A stretch of DNA of 10,061 bases from JAAYAY01 sp964429355 (GTDB lineage: Bacteria > Planctomycetota > Planctomycetia > Pirellulales > Thermoguttaceae). The DNA is taken from NCBI GenBank assembly GCA_964429355.1, contig CAYSCH010000346.1:1-10061 (forward strand), written 5' to 3'. Of this stretch, positions 1 through 6,338 are shown in pieces (positions within the stretch are counted from its first letter, which is position 1; each line of letters opens with the position of its first letter). Position numbers and translations under genes: made by a program. The notes below the pieces were generated by a model. That model ran no database searches, had not been told where the DNA came from, and worked only from the letters and a program-made list of their open reading frames with translations.

Positions 1-659
1 AGGGGCGTCTTACGAAAAGCGGCCAGATAGGCATCGACGGTCTTCTTCTGCGTCTCGGCCGTCGGCATCGGTGCATTGGTGGACTGGCTCATGTGCCACT
101 CGCCCCACCAGCCAACCGTGCCGAGATCCACATGGTCGATGTCCGGATGGCCATCGTAACGTGCCCCGAGTCGCTGGATGAAATCCAGGTGAGCGGCAAC
201 GACCGCCGGATCATCGAGCATGGGCACCTCGAGTTCCGGGTCGTCACCGTAACGGGTCACGACTATCTTCCCGCCCATAGCGGCCAGCCACTTCGGATGG
301 TACGGATGACGGGGAGACGATGAACAACACATGACACGAAACGCGAGTTTCTGCTTCGACTGCCGGGTCTCTTGCAGAACACCATCCAGATACCCGTAAT
401 CGATTTGGCCTTTCTCCGGCTCCAGGGTGCCCCAGCCCCAACGAGCGTAATGTACCGTGGATGGAATCCACGACGGCAGAGCGGAATCGTTATCGGCGGT
501 CCGATGGAATGTCTCCCAGCCCATGCCGGGATTGGTGAGAATCGCATCCGATTCTTCGGGAGTGACGGTAACCACCCCCTTCCCATCCGCCGCCTGCATC
601 CGGACCGGTACACACAATACTCCGGCCGCCAGGCCGAACCAAACCAGATTCTGTCCCAT
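1..659 (-). CDS. Secreted glycoside-hydrolase-like TIM-barrel protein (DUF4832-type), 5' part only
   Basis: Translating the minus strand from the ATG at 659-657 gives an open frame of 219 codons that runs off the left edge, so the C-terminal part is missing. Residues 1-24 look like a signal peptide (hydrophobic core LVWFGLAAGVLCV, possible cleavage after MQA). The mature part begins with an LTNPGMGWETFH segment (about 41-52), then ARWGWGTLEPEKGQIDY (about 72-88) and LGTVGWWGEWHMS near residues 180-195. This pattern is typical of planctomycete and Bacteroidetes proteins annotated as DUF4832/DUF4874 or beta-galactosidase-like TIM barrels; the Glu in GWWGEWH is a plausible catalytic acid. The substrate is unknown, probably an extracellular polysaccharide. 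An AAGGGG Shine-Dalgarno-like stretch lies about 9 nt before the ATG, and a TGATAGAAT box about 70 nt upstream. The reading frame is certain; the family assignment rests on remembered motifs. Confidence 0.8.
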   Translation of the reverse strand, partial: MGQNLVWFGLAAGVLCVPVRMQAADGKGVVTVTPEESDAILTNPGMGWETFHRTADNDSALPSWIPSTVHYARWGWGTLEPEKGQIDYGYLDGVLQETRQSKQKLAFRVMCCSSSPRHPYHPKWLAAMGGKIVVTRYGDDPELEVPMLDDPAVVAAHLDFIQRLGARYDGHPDIDHVDLGTVGWWGEWHMSQSTNAPMPTAETQKKTVDAYLAAFRKTP

Positions 660-725
660 GACTTTGACCCCTTGCCTGCTTTTCTCGAAAACGGCGAACA
701 GGCTCAACCCGGCCACCTGTCCACG

Positions 726-734
726 ATTCTATCA
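726..734 (-). promoter_or_regulatory. Extended -10 box of the glycoside-hydrolase-like gene
   Basis: Read on the minus strand the sequence is TGATAGAAT, a TG-extended -10 box with one mismatch to TATAAT, about 67 nt upstream of the ATG at 659. No good -35 hexamer sits 16-18 bp upstream. The box forms the left arm of an 8-bp inverted repeat, CGATTCTA (724-731) and TAGAATCG (753-760), with a 21-bp spacer; the same arrangement occurs upstream of the HU gene. Confidence 0.4.
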
Positions 735-880
735 GGCTGGGTTATGGGGCGGTAGAATCGCACGTTCGCAGCTGCGGGCCGCGGCCAGTAGACGGAACAT
801 CGACCGCTTGTCGGTCGCCGGTCGGCATGGCACCCTCCCAGAACGCGGAACCTTCGGTTCCTGACGCACTTCAACTCCCC

Positions 881-1083
881 TTGCTTGCCAAAGAGGGGAT
901 ATCCGTCAACGCCATTACGCCGGCACTCATCCTGACGGACACGGGTCACAAGAAACCCAAACGCCCGACCGGATTCGATTCCGGTAGGGCGCTTTGGTGC
1001 CGTGTACAACACAACCCGCGCAGTTAATGCTCACGCGCAACGGCTACATCACCGAACAAACCGTCGCTGTCACCAGCGGCAGG
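881..1083 (+). pseudogene. Decayed C-terminal remnant of a short-chain dehydrogenase/reductase
   Basis: Two pieces in different plus-strand frames match consecutive SDR landmarks. Codons 884-943 read LAKEGISVNAITPALILTDT, which is the conserved segment after the catalytic YxxxK helix (GI-VNA-AP-I-TD). From about 1015 another frame reads PAQLMLTRNGYITEQTVAV and then TSG, which fits the SDR C-terminal end (VA-L---L---GYITGQ---V-GG). The V-to-Y distance is 140 nt against about 159 nt in E. coli FabG, so the order and spacing fit, with a net loss and a frameshift. A 41-nt hairpin (957-997) lies between them. The N-terminal Rossmann GxxxGxG and the YxxxK site are not visible upstream. The frame after 1083 no longer resembles SDRs and stops at 1162-1164. 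This is inference from motif order; no other gene in the window belongs to this family. Confidence 0.6.
957..997. terminator. Long hairpin, possible bidirectional terminator
   Basis: CCAAA-CGCCC-G-ACCGGA, a 6-nt loop (TTCGAT), then TCCGGT-A-GGGCG-C-TTTGG: about 16 paired bases with one mismatch and one bulge. Each strand has an A-rich 5' flank and a short T run 3' of the GC stem; the minus strand continues TTTGGGTTTCTTG, making it the better terminator. It could stop leftward transcription coming from the HU gene, whose stop is about 270 nt upstream. It lies between the two SDR relic segments, so it could also be an inserted palindrome. Confidence 0.45.
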
Positions 1084-1265
1084 CGATTCATCAAAGCTCG
1101 GTCTTGGGGCTGGCCATCGGTTGAAGTCCAGCTTTCCGGGCGTATTCTGCACCCCAAAACGTAGACTCCAGCGACCCGTGTCCCCAACCTTCAAGCGTGA
1201 CCGGGACATAAGGACTGCCTGACTTGGGGCACTTTGCCATGAAAACTGGCAACGACAAAACCCGA

Positions 1266-1595
1266 TCAGACCAGATCCTTCAGCCCCTTCAGCGGCACAA
1301 TCTTGACGACATTTCGGGCAGGCTTGGCCTTGATAATCGTCTCCTGCTTCGTGAAAGGATTGATTCCTGGGCGAGCCTCGGTTGCCGGCTTCCGAAGCAC
1401 TTTGATCTTCATCAAACCTGGAATCGCGATCTCGCCCGGCCCACCCTCGTTGAGATTCTTCCCGATCAGCTTCGAAAGCTCATCAAACAGTCCGGTGACT
1501 TGCTGCTTGGTGAGTTCGGTTGCCTCGCACAGGGCGGCGACGATTTCCGTCTTGGTCATCGGTTTCTTGGATGTGGCTGATTCTTGTTTTTCCAT
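1266..1595 (-). CDS. HU/IHF-family nucleoid DNA-binding protein
   Basis: A 109-residue protein with a 12-residue polar N-terminal extension ahead of the usual HU start (MTKTEIVAALCEATELTKQQV, two N-terminal helices). The beta-arm region contains RPGINPFTKQ in place of the classic GRNP motif, followed by the family-typical AKPARNVVKIVPLKGLKDLV end. HU proteins bind and bend DNA as dimers and compact the nucleoid. The ATG at 1595 is chosen because GAGGGAG directly precedes it, while the internal Met at 1559 has no Shine-Dalgarno. The gene stands alone; a TAGAAT -10-like box lies about 52 nt upstream in one arm of a 9-bp inverted repeat, which may indicate autoregulation. Divergent single-copy HU proteins of this kind are common in planctomycetes. 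I give no gene symbol because hupA/hupB/ihf orthology cannot be decided here. Confidence 0.93.
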   Translation of the reverse strand: MEKQESATSKKPMTKTEIVAALCEATELTKQQVTGLFDELSKLIGKNLNEGGPGEIAIPGLMKIKVLRKPATEARPGINPFTKQETIIKAKPARNVVKIVPLKGLKDLV

Positions 1596-1643
1596 TTCTC
1601 CCTCAACAAATCGGTTTGGGGCCGTTTTCTCCTCGTCAAAGCC

Positions 1644-1682
1644 GCCATTCTACCGGAGTGCCTGATGAGCCGCTAGAATGGC
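1644..1682. promoter_or_regulatory. HU promoter region within a 9-bp inverted repeat
   Basis: GCCATTCTA (1644-1652) is mirrored exactly by TAGAATGGC (1674-1682) with a 21-bp spacer; after one mismatch a further CGG/CCG pairs inward. On the minus strand the left arm reads TAGAAT, a -10-like box (1652-1647) placed about 52 nt before the HU start. The right arm offers the same hexamer on the plus strand, where no gene follows. A dimeric regulator site or two back-to-back -10 boxes would both give this pattern. Confidence 0.45.
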
Positions 1683-1827
1683 CGTCCCACCACTCCATTC
1701 GGCTTCTCAGCAGCCAAGCCGTTTGGTCCTCTCGCAGCGGACTCGGTCGGCCCACTCCCCGACTAATGGGCAACTAACAACTCTCCCGAAGTATGGAAAC
1801 CTTGCGATTCCTGCGTTTCGTTATCCC

Positions 1828-1868
1828 AAAAAACGACAAAACCCCGCCTTTCCCGAGAAAACGCGAGG
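1828..1868 (-). terminator. Rho-independent terminator of tRNA-Ala
   Basis: On the minus strand, CCTCGCGTTTTC pairs with GGAAAGGCGGGG (12 positions, one G-G mismatch, two G-U pairs) around a TCG loop, followed by TTTTGTCGTTTTTT. This is a textbook stem plus U-tract 26 nt after the tRNA 3' end. A second perfect hairpin, GTTTGC-CAGG-GCAAAC (1868-1883), lies directly between the tRNA and this stem and shares one base with it. Confidence 0.85.
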
Positions 1869-1893
1869 TTTGCCCTGGCAAACACCTGTGAAA

Positions 1894-1966
1894 TGGAGCC
1901 GATCAGGTTCGAACTGACGACTTCCAGCTTGCAAAGCTGGCGCTCTCCCAACTGAGCTACGGCCCC
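1894..1966 (-). tRNA. tRNA-Ala (anticodon UGC)
   Basis: The minus strand folds into a complete 73-nt cloverleaf. The acceptor stem is GGGGCCG/CGGCTCC with a G3-U70 wobble, the main alanine identity element. The D arm is GCTC...GAGC, and the anticodon arm is CCAGC-TTTGCAA-GCTGG with anticodon TGC. The T arm is GTCAG-TTCGAAC-CTGAT and the discriminator base is A73. The 3' CCA is not encoded (the genome continues TTTC), so it must be added by the CCA enzyme. It stands alone rather than in an rRNA operon, with a candidate promoter about 150 nt upstream and a strong terminator downstream. Confidence 0.98.
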
Positions 1967-2122
1967 GAGTGGTTTGGCAAAGGACTCCCAAAAGACGATC
2001 TCATACTGTCGAGGCCCCCTACCGAACGAAACCCCCACCTTTGGCTATTCTGTTCTCGGTCCTGAGAGCCAATCCGGCTGGTGTTTCCGGCGGGAGTTCG
2101 TCGGAACCCCCACCGAACAAGC

Positions 2123-2150
2123 ATTTTAGAACGCTTATCGGCATTTTCAA
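2123..2150 (-). promoter_or_regulatory. Candidate sigma-70 promoter for tRNA-Ala
   Basis: On the minus strand TTGAAA (2150-2145; 5/6 match) and TAAAAT (2128-2123; 5/6 match) are separated by 16 bp. The predicted start lies about 150 nt upstream of the tRNA 5' end, which would need a processed leader. It sits in the 225-bp gap between the stop of the CX4CH protein gene and the tRNA, where I see no gene. Confidence 0.45.
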
Positions 2151-2191
2151 GGAGGGCCGGCCATCCGATTATTCCGCATTTCCTGCCACAG

Positions 2192-3364
2192 TCACTTGGC
2201 GAAATCAGGCCTGGGAAGAGGTATTCTGTCAGCCTCGGGAGCGTCGAGGGTGCTCCCTGCGATCGTTCCGTATCGCCGGTTGAAGATTTCCGGATCGAAG
2301 GGGTCTGTGGCTCCAAGTGGCTGCGCCGGCATGACTTGAGGAGCCGCGGGGACTTCTCGCCCCGAAAGGGCGTCGAACGAAGCCTTGAGGCTGTCAGACA
2401 CAGTTCCGCTCGCCGGCGCGGGGAGAATTGCCTCCGAGGATGGAGTAACGGCTGGGCCGCTTTGAATCGTTGGGGGCGGTCCCCCCGGAGTCGCCGCCGG
2501 CGCAGAGGAAGATGCAAACGACTGCTGCTGCGTGAGGAGGGTTACCCAGGCAACCAGGAAACGGTACTGACTGGTTCTCGACAGCGACAATGTCGCCTCG
2601 GTTTGCAGTCGGTGCGGGCATTTCTTCGGCCGTAGCAGTTCGCACTGATCCGGCACCGTCGCGTCGACAAGCTTCAAGGTAGCCAGGAGATTCCGATGGG
2701 TCGAAGTTCGGCCGAGCGGCACTCCCGGACGCGTTCGTTCCAAACAGAAGTCATTTCCAGACCGCGCGTTGTGGCATCCAGCCGTGGCGCATCGATTGAG
2801 CAATAGCGGCTGAACAACCCGAGTAAAGGCTTCCACAGTGCCGGTCGGCAATCCGGCCGCAAAGTCCTCGAGCTGCTGAGGCGTTGGCTCCAACCCCGCC
2901 TCCTTCTCGCCCCCACCCGTTGCTTCCAGCGGCTCCCGCAATACCCTCAGACGCCGCTCGACCACCCCGACCATCGGGTGGTCTGCGTCCAGTTGCCTGG
3001 CAACACTCAATTCCTCTTCAGCGCGATCGTTCAGTCCCTGCCGCTGGCACCATTGCGCCAGTGCGGCGTGGTCTTGTGCTTGGCCCTGGCCCATCCGGGA
3101 CCGTCGCAATTGATACGCCTCCTCCAGGTCCTTGCAGACGAGTTCCACGTTGCTCATCGGAACAAAGATCCGGCCGGTAGGCAGCGCCACAAGATATCGG
3201 TCGTCGAGATGCGACACCCGGCCCTTAATGACCTCTCCACTCAGCAAAACGAGAATGGATTCCTCGTTGTCCGCTGCGGGCGGTGAACCTGCCTCGGCGC
3301 GGAGCGGGGTCGCCAGAAGAGCAAATGCAACGAGAGCTGGGAGCGTATTGACATGCCATCTCAT
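2192..3364 (-). CDS. Secreted planctomycete protein with a cytochrome-like CX4CH motif
   Basis: A 390-residue protein of unknown function. Residues 1-25 form a signal peptide (LPALVAFALLATPLRAEA). Residues 36-80 are a small beta-rich module (VLLSGEVIKGRV...LPTGRIFVPMSNVELVCKDLEEAY), followed by a helical stretch (about 95-145) resembling a TPR-type region. Residues 183-210 read VVQPLLLNRCATAGCHNARSG, placing C192-X4-C197-H198. This resembles the c-type haem site of planctomycete cytochrome-like domains but has four rather than two residues between the cysteines. WV (about 273) ends this domain; residues 285-345 are Pro/Ala/Ser-rich and probably disordered; the tail has DPFDPEIFNRRY. The open frame extends to an ATG at 3466, but the one at 3364 gives an immediate signal peptide and is preferred despite lacking a Shine-Dalgarno. 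Haem binding is inference. Confidence 0.85.
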   Translation of the reverse strand: MRWHVNTLPALVAFALLATPLRAEAGSPPAADNEESILVLLSGEVIKGRVSHLDDRYLVALPTGRIFVPMSNVELVCKDLEEAYQLRRSRMGQGQAQDHAALAQWCQRQGLNDRAEEELSVARQLDADHPMVGVVERRLRVLREPLEATGGGEKEAGLEPTPQQLEDFAAGLPTGTVEAFTRVVQPLLLNRCATAGCHNARSGNDFCLERTRPGVPLGRTSTHRNLLATLKLVDATVPDQCELLRPKKCPHRLQTEATLSLSRTSQYRFLVAWVTLLTQQQSFASSSAPAATPGGPPPTIQSGPAVTPSSEAILPAPASGTVSDSLKASFDALSGREVPAAPQVMPAQPLGATDPFDPEIFNRRYGTIAGSTLDAPEADRIPLPRPDFAK

Positions 3365-3434
3365 AGTGGGGGGAAGGGTAGAGAACGTGTGGCAACGCGT
3401 CAAGAGACAAATCGGAACTGGAACGGGGAGCACG

Positions 3435-3466
3435 GTGACGTTATACTGGGGGTTTAGGCTCGTCAC
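3435..3466. promoter_or_regulatory. Divergent promoter region with inverted repeat GTGACG-N20-CGTCAC
   Basis: This lies in the 121-bp space between the oppositely oriented CX4CH protein and acylphosphatase genes. The heptamer TTATACT contains TATACT on the plus strand (3442-3447) and overlaps TATAAC on the minus strand (3445-3440), each 5/6 to the -10 consensus. A perfect 6-bp inverted repeat (3435-3440 and 3461-3466) brackets them. Matching -35 hexamers are poor in both directions. Confidence 0.35.
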
Positions 3467-3485
3467 GACTCAGGGAAGCAGCGCC

Positions 3486-3761
3486 ATGTCGAAGGTGCGC
3501 CAGGAGGTTTATTTCCGCGGTCGCGTCCAAGGCGTCGGTTTCCGTTGGACCGTGCAGAGAATCGCAAGCCGTTTTGAAGTAGTCGGTTACGTCAAGAACC
3601 TCCCCGATGGACGCGTTCAACTCGTCACCGAAGGCGATGAGCAGGAACTGCAGAGTTTCGTGGACGCCATCCAGTCCGAGATGCGTCACTACATCGCCGA
3701 TATTGCCTCCACGAAGATGGCTGCAATTGACGAATTCAGCGGTTTCGAGATTCGATACTGA
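3486..3761 (+). CDS. acyP: Acylphosphatase
   Basis: A 91-residue protein, the usual length for acylphosphatase (EC 3.6.1.7), a cytosolic enzyme that hydrolyses acyl phosphates such as acetyl or carbamoyl phosphate and 1,3-bisphosphoglycerate. The first signature, GRVQGVGFRW (residues 12-21), contains the phosphate-binding loop and catalytic Arg20. The second, GYVKNLPDGRVQL (34-46), contains Asn38, which positions the nucleophilic water. The protein ends with the family-typical FEIRY strand. The ATG at 3486 is chosen because AGGGAAG lies 7 nt upstream and the protein then begins just before the first strand; the longer open frame from 3132 runs into the neighbouring gene. It is divergent from the CX4CH protein gene, and the permease gene follows after 159 bp. 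Confidence 0.96.
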   Translation: MSKVRQEVYFRGRVQGVGFRWTVQRIASRFEVVGYVKNLPDGRVQLVTEGDEQELQSFVDAIQSEMRHYIADIASTKMAAIDEFSGFEIRY

Positions 3762-3875
3762 GCTCCCGAGATTGGGTCAGTTCAGGCGGCGTTTTTCCGG
3801 GCTTTTGTGCGAACCAAAGCCATTCGATCTTCGTAGGGGAGCCCATGCCGTCTGCGGCAATTGCGACATAATGAG

Positions 3876-3888
3876 CGTTCATTGAACG
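3876..3888. repeat. Short inverted repeat CGTTCA-T-TGAACG upstream of the permease
   Basis: A perfect 6-1-6 palindrome 32 bp before the chosen permease ATG. Its size and position would suit a repressor operator, but there is no second copy in the window to support this. Confidence 0.25.
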
Positions 3889-3920
3889 GTTTTCTGATAC
3901 TCCAAGCAGGTTTTCAGCAC

Positions 3921-4868
3921 ATGACTCTTCTGGGTGAGCCGCTGTTGTTGGTAGGAATGAGCGTCTGGATTCGTCCCCTCTGGGTCGTCGGAATCGGTCT
4001 GGTGGGGGCTCTGGCAGTCCTGATTGGACTGCTCTACCTCCTGTCTATCGCCGCACCAAAGATCTATGCGATTGCACGAGTGACGGCCAAGGAGGCCATG
4101 TCGCAACCGCTCTTCTATGTGCTCCTGATCGTCGGAATTATCGCCCTGTTGATCTTCCCCTTCTTGCCCTACAACACCTTCGGCGAAGATGTCAAAATGG
4201 TCAAATCGGAAGGTTTGACCCTCGTCAAAATCCTCGCGGTGATCCTCGCTGTCTGGACGGCCAGTGTCTCGATCGCCGACGAAATTGAAGGCCGTACCGC
4301 CCTGACGCTTCTTTCCAAACCGATCGGTCGGCGCCAGTTGATTCTCGGCAAGTTCACCGGAATCGTTATTCCTGTGGCCGTCGTGTTCATCCTCCTCGGT
4401 TCGTTCTTCCTGGCGACCGTTTCCTACAAAATCTCCTACGACGCGCGTGAGAATTCCAAACCCGATCCAACCGTCGAAGAATGCCGCGACGAAGTGCTCC
4501 AGGTATCGCCCGGTCTGGCCTTGGGATTCATGGAGGCTGTGGTACTCGCCTCGGTGAGCGTGGCCATTTCCACCCGTTTGCCCATGATCCCGAACATGAT
4601 CATCTCCGTCTCGATCTATGTACTCGGCCACCTGGTGCCGCTCCTGGTGAACTCGGCAGTGGGCAACAACGATTTCGTGCGGTTTGCAGGAGATTTCTCG
4701 GCGGCCGTACTGCCCGTGTTGGACCATTTCAACATGGAAACCGCCATCTCGACAGGACAGATCGTGTCTCCGCAGTTTCTCGGCTGGACGGCTCTCTACA
4801 GTGCAATCTACTGCATCGTGGCGATGCTGCTGGCCCTGCTGCTATTCGAAGATCGCGACTTGGCATAG
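3921..4868 (+). CDS. ABC-2 type transporter permease
   Basis: A 315-residue integral membrane protein with about seven hydrophobic segments (near residues 20-43, 64-84, 100-118, 145-168, 196-217, 224-244 and 287-309). Between the third and fourth lies the ABC-2 permease signature ADEIEGRTALTLLSKPIGRR followed by LILGKFTG (119-147), the cytoplasmic coupling region seen in NosY-like and ABC2_membrane_2 permeases. It would pair with a separate ATPase to export an unknown substrate, but no ATPase gene is in the window. The start is uncertain: TTG 3861, ATG 3921 and ATG 3957 are in frame. I prefer 3921 because the resulting MTLLGEPLLLVG...WIRPLW start resembles remembered planctomycete homologues, while 3957 has AGGA touching the ATG. 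The gene converges with the epimerase gene, leaving 79 bp between them. Confidence 0.85.
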   Translation: MTLLGEPLLLVGMSVWIRPLWVVGIGLVGALAVLIGLLYLLSIAAPKIYAIARVTAKEAMSQPLFYVLLIVGIIALLIFPFLPYNTFGEDVKMVKSEGLTLVKILAVILAVWTASVSIADEIEGRTALTLLSKPIGRRQLILGKFTGIVIPVAVVFILLGSFFLATVSYKISYDARENSKPDPTVEECRDEVLQVSPGLALGFMEAVVLASVSVAISTRLPMIPNMIISVSIYVLGHLVPLLVNSAVGNNDFVRFAGDFSAAVLPVLDHFNMETAISTGQIVSPQFLGWTALYSAIYCIVAMLLALLLFEDRDLA

Positions 4869-4947
4869 CGCCATACCAACCCAACACGAGCGTGATGCCC
4901 TCGTTCGCAATTCGGGTCCATAGCGCTCGATCCGATTGCCCGTCGAG

Positions 4948-6144
4948 TCAACAGGACGACGCCCTCTCAGGCTGCATTCGCTCCAGGATCTTCCAGCACA
5001 CAAGCTGCATCCGTGGCAGGTGAAAAGGCCCCTTCCAGAGGTTGCCTTTCAGCGGCACAGAAATGCGCCCGTCGCGGTGCAGATAGCCGTACCACTCCCC
5101 GAACTCCGGATCCGGAAAGTGCCGATAGGCCCAGTCGTGCGCCAACCGGTGCCATCGGGCGTAACGCTCGTCGCCCGTCAGATGGTAGGCCAGAAGCGTC
5201 GCGATGATCGCCTCATTCTGGGGCCACCAGAACTTCATGTCGTGCCAGTATTCCTGGACCGGCCGGTGGTAGACGTCGCGGAAGTAGAGCATTCCACCGT
5301 ACTCGTTGTCCCAGCCGCGGCGCCACATCCAATCCAGCATCGTCGTGCCTAACGCCAAAAAATCCGCGTCGCCCCCCCGATGCTCCGCCTCCGCCAGAAT
5401 GAACCAGGCCGCCTCGATCGCATGCCCCGGGTTCAGGAGTCGCCCGTCGAAGTGGTCGATCACCTCCCCGTCCAGCCCGACCGTCTCCATCACGGCCTCC
5501 AGTTCCGGCTTGACGAAGTCTCGCCGGATCTCCTGGATCGATCGCTCGATTCGATCCTCGGCCAGTGGGTCCCCAATCGTCTCCCTCAGCTCTTGCGCCG
5601 TAACCAGGAGTATCATTGGAAGCCCCATGCCTTTACACGGCCTGGTCTCCGGATCGATCTTGGGCGGTATCTTGCCGGAAACGTCGGCATGTTCGATGAC
5701 CAACCGGAACAGCCGGCGGGCTTCCCGGGCGGCCTCCGCATCGCCGCTGGCCCTGGCATAGGCGGCCAGCGCGATGCACCCAAACGTCTCGGCGAAGACG
5801 TACCGTCTCTTCCGGACCGGCTTCCCCTCGCGGGTCACCTGAAAAAACATCCGCCCATCTCGATCGAAACCGTGGCGGCGGATGAACTCCACCCCGTGAC
5901 GGGCAAGCTCGAGCCATTCTTCACGAGGCTCCACCCTGTTGTAGAGCGTGGAAAGAAGCCACGTGAACCGGCACTGCTGCCACATGCCCTTATCGGTATC
6001 CAGAATCGAGCCGTCCCGGTCCAGGCAGATCATGAACCCGCCATGCTCGCGATCCACGCAATGCTCGATCCAGAAGGGAAGCGTATCGCCAAGCAGGCCG
6101 TCACGGTAGATCGCCAGAAGTTCGTCTCGTTCTTGCGGTGTCAT
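4948..6144 (-). CDS. AGE-family N-acylglucosamine 2-epimerase
   Basis: A 398-residue (alpha/alpha)6-barrel protein, matching the family length (about 390-400). It would interconvert N-acetylglucosamine and N-acetylmannosamine (EC 5.1.3.8) or act on a related sugar. Catalytic landmarks align with the pig renin-binding protein: Arg59 in MWQQCRF (R60 in pig), His241 and Glu244 in NPGHAIEAAW (H248/E251), His375 in WKGPFHLPRM (H382). Other hallmarks are KFWWPQNEAI (304-313) and GEWYGYLHRDG (349-359). The ATG at 6144 is preferred over an upstream GTG at 6183 because it aligns with homologues and GGTGAG lies just before it. Members of this superfamily also include cellobiose 2-epimerase and sulfoquinovose or mannose isomerases, so the substrate is not fixed. 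No sialic-acid or amino-sugar genes are adjacent. It is divergent from hemL. Confidence 0.92.
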   Translation of the reverse strand: MTPQERDELLAIYRDGLLGDTLPFWIEHCVDREHGGFMICLDRDGSILDTDKGMWQQCRFTWLLSTLYNRVEPREEWLELARHGVEFIRRHGFDRDGRMFFQVTREGKPVRKRRYVFAETFGCIALAAYARASGDAEAAREARRLFRLVIEHADVSGKIPPKIDPETRPCKGMGLPMILLVTAQELRETIGDPLAEDRIERSIQEIRRDFVKPELEAVMETVGLDGEVIDHFDGRLLNPGHAIEAAWFILAEAEHRGGDADFLALGTTMLDWMWRRGWDNEYGGMLYFRDVYHRPVQEYWHDMKFWWPQNEAIIATLLAYHLTGDERYARWHRLAHDWAYRHFPDPEFGEWYGYLHRDGRISVPLKGNLWKGPFHLPRMQLVCWKILERMQPERASSC

Positions 6145-6338
6145 GTTCTCACCCGTCCCGTGGGCCGCCAAGTAGGTGCCCACCCCGCCGCAGACAAGAC
6201 AAACAGACCCAAATCCGCTTGCCGCGCATGCCGCTCCTCAGGAGATGTAACCCGTGCAGTCCCGCAAAGCGGGTCGCTGCTTCAAGCGGATTCTTGTTTC
6301 GATCGGGCGTGTTGTCAAGCAGGTCAAGCAGAAGGGAC

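Larger units (their letters stand above)
660..1265. other. 606-bp intergenic stretch without an intact gene
   Basis: This gap holds the promoter of the leftward glycoside-hydrolase-like gene, a plus-strand SDR relic and several perfect hairpins: 801-817 (CGACCG/CGGTCG), 847-861 (GGAACC/GGTTCC, triloop), 957-997 (see terminator entry) and 1234-1252 (TTGCCA/TGGCAA, just after the HU stop). Small open frames on both strands show no recognisable family apart from the SDR relic. Confidence 0.6.

Noticed and set aside
263..613. Minus-strand open frame of 116 codons and overlapping plus-strand frames at 93-864
   Set aside because: They are shadow frames of the glycoside-hydrolase-like gene, which reads in another minus-strand frame to the window edge.
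1763..2038. Minus-strand open frame of 91 codons across the tRNA
   Set aside because: It reads straight through the tRNA-Ala and its terminator (the GAVAQLGERQLCKLEVVSSN string is translated tRNA).
3365..3466. N-terminal extension of the CX4CH protein to an ATG at 3466
   Set aside because: It would bury the signal peptide 34 residues inside the protein and run through the divergent promoter region.
3132..3485. N-terminal extension of the acylphosphatase frame
   Set aside because: It overlaps the signal-peptide region of the opposite-strand gene and would put over 110 unrelated residues before a complete acylphosphatase.
3879..4727. Minus-strand open frame of 282 codons opposite the ABC permease
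   Set aside because: It is very rich in Asp, His and Gln, typical of the reverse complement of membrane-protein codons.
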